DNA of 6,432 bases. Source: Chloroflexota bacterium. GTDB taxonomy: Bacteria > Chloroflexota > Dehalococcoidia > Lucifugimonadales > UBA3495. The position numbers were made by a program, and so were the translations under genes. The notes under the pieces were generated by a model. That model had not been told where the DNA came from. It worked only from the letters and a program-made list of their open reading frames with translations, and searched no databases. Within the stretch, counting starts at the first letter, position 1; each line of letters opens with the position of its first letter. The stretch is from NCBI GenBank assembly GCA_022561675.1, contig JADFQT010000154.1, forward strand, positions 1 to 6,432, in the 5' to 3' direction. Shown one piece after another: positions 1-4,794 of the stretch.

Positions 1-153
1 TCGGAAATGCGGGGGCCGGCCGGTTTTTGAGGCCCGGATCAAGCCCGCCTCTTAAATAACACCAAGGTGAAAACTACATTCAGCTAAACCCCAAAGTTTG
101 CTTCGGCAATCGGCAGTATGTTAGTTTCCGCAACCTGATGGAGCAAAATCCTT

Positions 154-232
154 CGTCACACCGGCGTAAGCCGGTGTCCAGGAAAGTACATTCTGCACTG
201 TTCCTTGGATTCCGGCGTTCGCCGGAATGACG
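154..232. repeat. Composite REP-like element: two inverted hairpin units
   Basis: Two 32-nt units (154-185 and 201-232) face each other across a 15-nt spacer. The reverse complement of the second matches the first at about 24 of 32 positions. Each unit contains its own perfect 8-bp hairpin with a 4-nt loop: acaccggc/gccggtgt at 158-177 and attccggc/gccggaat at 209-228. The stems differ at the two outermost base pairs, but both sides change together, so pairing is preserved. The element resembles the short CCGGCG...CGCCGG dispersed repeats seen in many environmental bacterial genomes. It could end transcription of the ThDP gene or act as a REP-like target; the role is inferred. Confidence 0.8.
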
Positions 233-235
233 GTG

Positions 236-251
236 TTGGCAGCGCTGCCAA
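236..251. repeat. Perfect 16-bp palindrome
   Basis: ttggcagc followed directly by its reverse complement gctgccaa forms a perfect dyad with no loop, 37 bp past the stop codon of the ThDP gene. It has no adjacent T run in the minus direction, so it is not a standard intrinsic terminator. It could be a protein-binding site or contribute to 3' end structure. Confidence 0.6.
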
Positions 252-287
252 ATCCGGTGTCGATGTCGATTCCACTTTGGCTTTGGT

Positions 288-1934
288 TTAGAAGGCCCGC
301 TTGTGGGAGGTGTTGACCTCTGAGCTGGTGATGAACTCCAACAGGACCGGCTTACCGTCTTCGGTCACTTGGCGGGCCCGCTGGAAGGCCGGTCGAATAT
401 CCTCCGGGTCTTCAATGCGCTCGGCGTGTCCGCCCATCGCCCGCCCCATGTCGGCGTAATTGCCTCCCAGGTCCCTGGTCCCGAATAGCTCGTGGGAGGT
501 GGCCATGGACTCCGTTTCCACCGCCATGGTGGAGTTGTTGAGCACGACGGTTATGATAGGGACGCCCGCCCGAGCCGCCGTCTCGAAGTCCAGGCCGGTC
601 ATGCCGAAGGCCGCATCCCCCATGAAGTTGACGCAAACCTTCTCTGGTTTAGCCAGCTTGGCCCCGATGATCAGCCCCAGTCCGGTGCCCAGGCCGTGGG
701 ACTTGCCCCATCCCAGGTAGCTTCTGGCACCCTCCGTACGGTAGAAGGGCATGATCTGGTCCCGAGGACTGCCGGAGTCGTGGGTGATGATGGCGTCCTG
801 GGGAGGAATGGTGTGCATAAACTCCCAAATAACCCGGTAGGGATTAATCGGCTGGCCCCGGTAGCTGAGCTTGTCTCTCCAATCGTTGAGCCAGGCATCT
901 CGCTCCGATTTTATCTCCTGCGGCGTAGATTGATCCCCCTTTCTTCGCTCGCCCACCAGGTCCCGGCAGGCCTCTATCATCTGCCCCAACACCAACTTGG
1001 CGTCCCCGACAATAGGATAGTCGATGTTATAGTCCTTGTTGATATCCCGGGGATCGTTGGTGGCCTGAATCATCGTCTTGCCCGGAGGGATATTCATGGA
1101 CATGCCATGCCTAGTGAAGCTGCAGCCGATGCCAAAAACCAGGTCGGCACGCCGCATGAAGTGATGCAGCGGACCGGACATGACTCCGGAGCCGCTGCCC
1201 AAGGCTAAAGGATGGGTCTCCGGAAATGCGCTCTTGCCCAGCAGGGTGGACATTACCGGCGCCGACAGCAGCTCCGCCAGTTCCACCAGTTCCTCGCTGG
1301 CGCCGGCGTACAACACCCCCTGCCCGGCATGGATCACCGGGTATTTGGCGCTGCACAAGGCCTGGGCCGCCGCCTCTACATCCCGGGGATTACCCTCCGA
1401 TCCCAAATGTTTGAAGGTCTTGCCCCAGAAGATCGTCTCCTCCGCCACCTCTTCCAAAGCGATATCCGAGGGGATTTCTACCATCATCGGACCGGGCCGG
1501 CCCTGGTATAGCCCGGCGAAGGCGCGCCGCATTACCTCTGAGGTGCGATTGGGGGCGTTGATTAGCTCCACATTCTTGGTCACACCCGCATAATTGGTCG
1601 CCGAGCTGAAATGGGGTAGGATACCCTGACGCTCCCGAGGATGGCCGGTGGGCAGCAGAAGAATGGGTGTGGAGTCGGAATAGGCGGTGGCCACCCCGGC
1701 GTAGGCGTTCTCGGCGCCGGGTCCGGATTGCATGGCGAACACGCCCATTTTGTCCCCGTTGGTCACCCGGCTGTAGCCGTCGGCAATCCCAACCCCCACT
1801 CTTTCCTGGCGGCAGATTATGGGCCGAATGCCAGCGGCCGCCGCTGATTCGATTACCGGAGTGGTGGGGAAGCAACTGAGATACTCCACACCTTCTCGTT
1901 TCAGTATTTCCGCGATCAGATCTACAGTGTTCAT
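288..1934 (-). CDS. ThDP-dependent enzyme, acetolactate-synthase-like, substrate unknown
   Basis: This complete 548-residue protein has the three-domain layout of the acetolactate synthase/decarboxylase superfamily, a cytosolic ThDP- and Mg2+-dependent fold acting on 2-oxo acids or acyl-CoAs. The N-terminal Pyr domain (about 1-165) has the cofactor-activating glutamate at E44 (RQERVGVGIADGYSR) and the QSGPGAEN loop near 69-76. The central domain spans about 185-330. The C-terminal PP domain (about 365-548) carries the Mg2+/diphosphate motif from GDAAFGMTG at 439 to NN at 466-467, with D440 and N467 as expected metal ligands. The GDAAFGM...ETAAR signature matches a widespread, uncharacterised 'thiamine pyrophosphate-requiring' group often found in catabolic clusters. 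Length is normal for the superfamily. The ATG at 1934 is supported by a GAGG ribosome site at 1942-1945 with 7-nt spacing. It is transcribed alone, from a likely promoter at 2023-2031. Oxalyl-CoA decarboxylase and true AHAS are alternatives I do not favour. Confidence 0.93.
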   Translation of the reverse strand: MNTVDLIAEILKREGVEYLSCFPTTPVIESAAAAGIRPIICRQERVGVGIADGYSRVTNGDKMGVFAMQSGPGAENAYAGVATAYSDSTPILLLPTGHPRERQGILPHFSSATNYAGVTKNVELINAPNRTSEVMRRAFAGLYQGRPGPMMVEIPSDIALEEVAEETIFWGKTFKHLGSEGNPRDVEAAAQALCSAKYPVIHAGQGVLYAGASEELVELAELLSAPVMSTLLGKSAFPETHPLALGSGSGVMSGPLHHFMRRADLVFGIGCSFTRHGMSMNIPPGKTMIQATNDPRDINKDYNIDYPIVGDAKLVLGQMIEACRDLVGERRKGDQSTPQEIKSERDAWLNDWRDKLSYRGQPINPYRVIWEFMHTIPPQDAIITHDSGSPRDQIMPFYRTEGARSYLGWGKSHGLGTGLGLIIGAKLAKPEKVCVNFMGDAAFGMTGLDFETAARAGVPIITVVLNNSTMAVETESMATSHELFGTRDLGGNYADMGRAMGGHAERIEDPEDIRPAFQRARQVTEDGKPVLLEFITSSEVNTSHKRAF

Positions 1935-2022
1935 TCCACACCCTCGAAGTCCGCCGGATTTACCAAGGATTGCCTGGAGAAGCGCGAATTGGCTGAGCCA
2001 CCCGGTTTGGGAAAACAGCGGG

Positions 2023-2052
2023 AGTATAACACGATTCCCGGGGGATTCGATT
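2023..2052 (-). promoter_or_regulatory. Likely extended -10 promoter for the ThDP gene
   Basis: On the minus strand, TGTTATACT (2031 down to 2023) is an extended -10 element (TGn plus TATACT, one mismatch from consensus). No good -35 is visible at 17-18 nt (AATCGA-like at 2052-2047), as is common for extended -10 promoters. Transcription would begin near 2016, leaving about an 80-nt leader before the ATG at 1934. The same GTGTTATA core occurs in the CoA-transferase promoter. Confidence 0.55.
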
Positions 2053-2096
2053 CCGGGTTATCGACCCTGAACGAAATGATTGAACTTGTGAGATCC

Positions 2097-2142
2097 AAAT
2101 CCCCCTCAGTCCCCCTTTGCAAAGGGGGATATAGGGGGATTT
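2097..2142. repeat. 46-bp C5/G5-run palindromic dispersed repeat
   Basis: Two 23-nt arms meet with no loop. The left arm is aaat, five C, tcagt, five C, tttg; the right arm is its reverse complement except for three mispaired positions in the middle (2107-2109 against 2130-2132). This layout of two C5 blocks mirrored by two G5 blocks is a well-known dispersed repeat of cyanobacteria and other environmental bacteria. It lies between the regulator's terminator and the ThDP promoter. Its transcript would form a very stable hairpin, but it has no T run. Confidence 0.85.
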
Positions 2143-2211
2143 CCCCGAAAGGTGGCTGCTCCAACGGTGTTTATTTATATGTTAAAGGCTCATTAGTCCC
2201 GGGCCGCCCAA

Positions 2212-2243
2212 TCAAAAACTCCCCGCTGTCGAGACGGGGAGTT
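2212..2243 (-). terminator. Rho-independent terminator of the regulator gene
   Basis: Read on the minus strand, aactccccg (2243-2235) pairs perfectly with cggggagtt (2225-2217) across a 9-nt loop. The stem runs straight into a run of T (complement of the A run 2214-2218). It begins 37 nt after the regulator's stop codon, the correct place and orientation to end that transcript, and it separates the regulator from the ThDP gene. Confidence 0.85.
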
Positions 2244-2280
2244 GCAAGAATCCGGCGGGGTCTATCCGCCAGGTATCTGG

Positions 2281-2964
2281 TCAGGCCGCAAATTTATAGC
2301 CGCAACCCCGTTCGCTGAGAATGTATCTCGGCTTACCCGACTCGCCCAGCTTCTGCCGCAGATGCTGAATGTGCACTTTCAAAGAGTTGCGCGAGCCCTC
2401 ATCCTCCTCTCCCCACACCATGCAGGCCAGCTGCGAGTGAGACATGACCCTCTTGGGGTTGTTGACTAGACAGCGCAATAGTTCAAACTCGGTGAAGGTA
2501 AGCTTCACCTCCTCTCCGCCCATTCTGACTTCATTGGCGTCAAAATTTATATACAAGTGGCCGGAAATAAAGGGTCGAGAACTCTTGACCAGGGGCAATC
2601 GTTGAGTCCTTCTGAAGATGGCGACCATGCGTGCCAATAATTCCTGAGCGCCCACCGGCTGGTCCATGCAATCATCAGCGCCGGCATCCAGGGCTCGAAT
2701 CAGGTCCTCTTCATCATCAGTGGGAATGGTCATAATCACCGGTACGGCGGAGAAAGCGCGAATCTCCCGGCAAATGCTATAGCCGGAACCGCCGTACAAG
2801 CTGGAATTCAGCACCACCAGATCCGGAGCTTCATGGCTGACCAGATTCAGCAAATCTTCCCGGTCTTCTGGGAAACACATTTCACCATGGGGCCAGCGGA
2901 GGGAGAGGCAAATCCCCACCGCTTCTATGGTCCCTGGGTCATTGTCGGCTACCAAGATCTTCAT
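2281..2964 (-). CDS. OmpR/PhoB-family regulator with degenerate receiver domain
   Basis: This 227-residue protein has a receiver domain (about 1-118) and a winged-helix DNA-binding domain (about 130-227). The second is clear: LTFTEFELLRCL near 155-166, a recognition helix around SLKVHIQHLRQKL (194-206) and the RGCGYKF wing at 219-225. The receiver has lost its switch: aligned to PhoB, the acidic pair is D7/N8 (ADND), the phosphoacceptor is N53 (DLVVLNSSL), the conserved Thr/Ser is I80, and the Lys before Pro is Q102 (MDQPVG). It is therefore probably phosphorylation-independent, like the known atypical OmpR-family regulators (for example ChxR, HP1043, GlnR, NblR). No histidine kinase is adjacent. 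I chose the ATG at 2964 because AGGTGG lies 7 nt upstream (2972-2977) and the protein then starts with the usual MKILV strand. A longer GTG start at 3012 has no ribosome site. It is divergent from the CoA-transferase operon, so it may regulate it. Confidence 0.93.
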   Translation of the reverse strand: MKILVADNDPGTIEAVGICLSLRWPHGEMCFPEDREDLLNLVSHEAPDLVVLNSSLYGGSGYSICREIRAFSAVPVIMTIPTDDEEDLIRALDAGADDCMDQPVGAQELLARMVAIFRRTQRLPLVKSSRPFISGHLYINFDANEVRMGGEEVKLTFTEFELLRCLVNNPKRVMSHSQLACMVWGEEDEGSRNSLKVHIQHLRQKLGESGKPRYILSERGCGYKFAA

Positions 2965-2971
2965 CTTACAA

Positions 2972-2977
2972 CCACCT
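2972..2977 (-). promoter_or_regulatory. Ribosome binding site that fixes the regulator start
   Basis: AGGTGG on the minus strand, 7 nt before the ATG at 2964-2962. It supports this start over the in-frame GTG at 3012, which would add 16 residues before the MKILV strand. Confidence 0.75.
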
Positions 2978-3032
2978 GGGTGCAACCACCCGTCCTGTGC
3001 TGCTGGTATCACCTGGTTGACGAGGTGGCCAC

Positions 3033-3061
3033 ATACTAAAGGAGCGGACCCGAACCAGCAA
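3033..3061 (-). promoter_or_regulatory. Candidate promoter for the regulator gene
   Basis: On the minus strand, TTGCTG (3061-3056) and TAGTAT (3038-3033) are separated by 17 nt and lie about 70 nt before the ATG at 2964. Both hexamers are imperfect. The -35 falls inside the left arm of the dyad at 3054-3078, so a protein bound there would block or modulate this promoter. Confidence 0.35.
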
Positions 3062-3078
3062 CAAAGGGAGTTGCTGGT
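3054..3078. promoter_or_regulatory. Perfect 9-bp dyad, candidate operator
   Basis: accagcaac (3054-3062) and gttgctggt (3070-3078) are perfect reverse complements across a 7-nt spacer, giving a 25-bp symmetric site. It overlaps the candidate -35 of the regulator promoter, suggesting an operator, possibly autoregulatory. No T run follows in either direction, so a terminator is unlikely. Confidence 0.5.
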
Positions 3079-3281
3079 CTTATCCAGCCCACTTCTAAAT
3101 AACCGGTCATTTTTGGCCAGATCTTTAAACCGGCCTAAAAACGTCGCCAGAACGCCTAGCCGGAGGTAACATAAGAAGCCGACGGGGGCATTTTAGCGGG
3201 CGGGGGCAGATGTTGGGAGAAAAATCCGAATCGTCGATGATATTTAAGGCAATGTGAGTTTCGGAGGGTGTGCGAGAAGCA

Positions 3282-3408
3282 ATCGTTGATGGTTCGAGAA
3301 GCTTTCAAGTAACTGCTCCAGTTACTGTCCGATGTCCGGTCCGCTTTTGCGGCCATAACGCTGCTCACCACGAACGAAACCAGACCCGTTCGCCCTGAGC
3401 TTGTCGAA
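3282..3408 (-). repeat. Left arm of a 127-bp inverted repeat flanking the CoA-transferase cassette
   Basis: The reverse complement of this stretch matches 6232-6358 at 123 of 127 positions with no gap. The differences on this arm are at 3288, 3298, 3346 and 3357. Within the arm, ttcgagaagct (3293-3303) and agcttgtcgaa (3398-3408) form 11-bp inverted ends with one mismatch. The interior has a perfect 8-bp hairpin, agtaactg/cagttact (3308-3326, 3-nt loop). The outer part resembles the TTCGACAAGCTCAGGGCGAA dispersed repeat of environmental genomes. Weaker similarity to the other arm continues on both sides. Confidence 0.95.
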
Positions 3409-3484
3409 GGGAGGGATTACCCCGGTCTTGAATCTTTTCCCACGCTCTCATAGGCTTCGCGGGAAGGGGCAAGCAGCTCTTTAC

Positions 3485-3512
3485 CATTCAAAAACTGCTC
3501 GGCTCATTCAAA
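3485..3512 (+). promoter_or_regulatory. Direct repeat CATTCAAA x2 upstream of the CoA-transferase promoter
   Basis: CATTCAAA occurs at 3485-3492 and again at 3505-3512, exactly 20 bp apart (about two helical turns); the second copy covers the -35. OmpR/PhoB-type regulators bind tandem direct repeats on one DNA face, and the divergent gene encodes such a regulator, so this is a candidate binding site. Function is inferred. Confidence 0.35.
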
Positions 3513-3536
3513 CTACCGGGGCGAGAGTGTTATAAT
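3507..3536 (+). promoter_or_regulatory. Extended -10 promoter of the CoA-transferase operon
   Basis: A perfect TATAAT at 3531-3536 is preceded by TGT at 3528-3530, giving a consensus extended -10. TTCAAA at 3507-3512 is a partial -35 with an 18-nt spacer. Transcription should begin near 3543, about 50 nt before the preferred start codon at 3594. This is the best promoter in the window and lies inside the inverted-repeat-bounded segment. Confidence 0.75.
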
Positions 3537-3581
3537 GCCGTCGCCCGATCAAGGTCCGGCCCAAGCTAAGCCCTACTCGGC

Positions 3582-3587
3582 GAGGTG
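3582..3587 (+). promoter_or_regulatory. Ribosome binding site that decides the start of the first CoA-transferase
   Basis: GAGGTG lies 6 nt before the GTG at 3594-3596. The upstream in-frame GTG at 3585 is itself part of this site and has no spaced ribosome site of its own, so 3594 is the better start (three residues shorter). Confidence 0.65.
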
Positions 3588-3593
3588 ATCTCG

Positions 3594-4793
3594 GTGGCTC
3601 CCAGCGCTCTGAATGGCGTAAAGGTCCTCGACCTGACCCACCACATCGCCGGTCCCTACTGTACCAAGCTGCTGGCCGATTTTGGGGCGCAAGTCATCAA
3701 AATCGAGCGGCCCGGCGGTGACCCGGCCCGCAGTATGCCCCCCTTCTGTCAAGATGAGAGGCATCCCGAGAAAAGCCTGCCCTTCCTGTATCTCAACACC
3801 GCCAAACGAAGCGTAACCCTGAATCTAAAATCCGACCGCGGAATTCACATCCTCCGGGAGCTGGCGAAGGACGCGGACATCCTGGTGGAAAACTTCTCAC
3901 CCCGGGTCATGCCATCCCTGGGGCTGGATTTCCCTGCCCTCCGAGAGCTCAACCCGGCGCTGGTGATGGTCTCCATCTCCAACTTCGGGCAGACCGGGTC
4001 CTATAGAGACTACAGAGCGACCGATATGGTCGAATATGCCCTGGGCGGCCTAATGTACATCTTCGGCTCCTACGACCGCGAGCCGCTGAAGCACGCTTTC
4101 AATCAAGCTCAGTTCAAAGCCGGAACCAACGCCGCCTCCGCCGCCCTGATGGCGCTGTACCATCAGCGGAGCACGGGCCAGGGGCAGCAGGTCGACGTGT
4201 CCATCCAGGAATCGGTGGCGTCGGCTTTGCGAGACGTTACAAGTAACTTTACCTACACCGGGGCGGTTCGCCGGCGCCAACCGAACCACAGCGGAGACCT
4301 GACCCGGCTGCGGGCGGTGTCCGACGGGTACATCTTGCCCAACCCGGGTATAGCTGCCAGAGTGAACTGGAATACGGTGGTGGAGTTCCTGGAAGCGCCT
4401 GAGCTGGACGACGATAAATTCCGAACTCCCTCCGCTCGCCTGGAAAATGCCGAAGAACTGGGGGAGATCCTGGACCGGCTTTTCCTTTCTAAAAACAAGA
4501 TGGATATGTTTTACCGCGCCCACCAGAAGCGCTTCATCTACGGAGTTATCGATTCCCTGGAAGAGGTAATGGCCAGCCCTCAAAACCTGGCGAGGGAGGG
4601 GTTTGTGGAGCTGGACCATCCGGTGGCAGGAACATTCAGGTACCCGGGCGCTCCCTTCCAACTAAGCGAAACTCCCTGGGATGGGCTCCACCCGGCGCCC
4701 ACATTGGGCCAGCATACCCGTGAGGTTTTCAGCCAATGCCTGGGTTACACGGAAGCGGACCTGGAGGAGCTGAGCGGCATGGGGGTGATCTGA
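3594..4793 (+). CDS. CaiB/BaiF family-III CoA-transferase lacking the catalytic aspartate
   Basis: This 399-residue protein is of normal length for family III acyl-CoA transferases (CaiB, formyl-CoA transferase), which move CoA between carboxylic acids through an aspartyl-anhydride intermediate and form interlocked dimers. Family hallmarks are present: VLDLTHHIAGPYCTKLLADFGAQVIKIERPGGDPAR near the N-terminus, NTAKRSVTLNL, ILVENFSPRVM, and YHQRSTGQGQQVDVS about 189-203. The catalytic aspartate, 21 residues before the T of the TGQG motif, is replaced by Gln (codon 4110-4112, residue 173 from this start) in NQAQFKAG, where active relatives read QADY-like. The fold and flanking glycine are kept. 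I infer a non-catalytic or altered subunit partnering the next gene's product, as in heteromeric members such as BbsEF. The start is GTG with GAGGTG upstream. It is the first gene of a two-gene operon. Substrate unknown. Confidence 0.93.
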   Translation: MAPSALNGVKVLDLTHHIAGPYCTKLLADFGAQVIKIERPGGDPARSMPPFCQDERHPEKSLPFLYLNTAKRSVTLNLKSDRGIHILRELAKDADILVENFSPRVMPSLGLDFPALRELNPALVMVSISNFGQTGSYRDYRATDMVEYALGGLMYIFGSYDREPLKHAFNQAQFKAGTNAASAALMALYHQRSTGQGQQVDVSIQESVASALRDVTSNFTYTGAVRRRQPNHSGDLTRLRAVSDGYILPNPGIAARVNWNTVVEFLEAPELDDDKFRTPSARLENAEELGEILDRLFLSKNKMDMFYRAHQKRFIYGVIDSLEEVMASPQNLAREGFVELDHPVAGTFRYPGAPFQLSETPWDGLHPAPTLGQHTREVFSQCLGYTEADLEELSGMGVI

Positions 4794-4794
4794 C

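Larger units (their letters stand above)
1..287. other. Non-coding left flank
   Basis: No gene is supported here. All three plus-strand frames that are open at the left edge close within 60 bases (stops at 28-30, 53-55 and 57-59), so at most the last few codons of an upstream plus-strand gene could be present. A GC-rich palindromic stretch at 13-22 followed by a T run at 23-28 could be the remains of a terminator, but I see no convincing stem-loop. The rest is occupied by the composite hairpin repeat at 154-232 and the palindrome at 236-251. Both lie downstream of the ThDP gene, which ends at 288. Confidence 0.6.
2965..3593. other. Divergent intergenic region
   Basis: The 629 bp between the two divergent start codons hold, in order: the regulator's ribosome site (2972-2977), a candidate regulator promoter (3033-3061) overlapping a 9-bp dyad (3054-3078), an AT/GC-mixed stretch without recognisable content (about 3080-3281), the left arm of the 127-bp inverted repeat (3282-3408), a diverged continuation of that repeat to about 3446, and the CoA-transferase promoter with its direct repeats (3485-3536). 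A short minus-strand open frame across the repeat arm is judged non-coding. Confidence 0.8.

Noticed and set aside
154..232. CRISPR array
   Set aside because: Only two units, in inverted rather than direct orientation, with a 15-nt spacer.
492..1208. 238-codon plus-strand open frame antisense to the ThDP gene
   Set aside because: It lies fully inside a well-supported gene; its translation shows no domain and has the composition expected of a GC-rich antisense frame.
2097..2142. C/G-run palindrome as terminator of the regulator gene
   Set aside because: No T run follows, and a proper intrinsic terminator already exists at 2212-2243, closer to the stop codon.
2965..3012. Longer N-terminus of the regulator from a GTG at 3012
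   Set aside because: No ribosome site precedes it, while the ATG at 2964 has AGGTGG at 7 nt and begins the usual first receiver strand.
3156..3371. 71-codon minus-strand open frame across the left repeat arm, with a matching open frame in the right arm
   Set aside because: It derives from the repeat. All four differences between the arms change the amino acid in this frame (V/A, K/N, S/C, I/M), so no protein-level constraint is visible, and the frames diverge after the repeat.
4050..4661. 203-codon minus-strand open frame inside the first CoA-transferase gene
   Set aside because: Antisense shadow of a gene with clear family motifs; no recognisable protein features or ribosome site.
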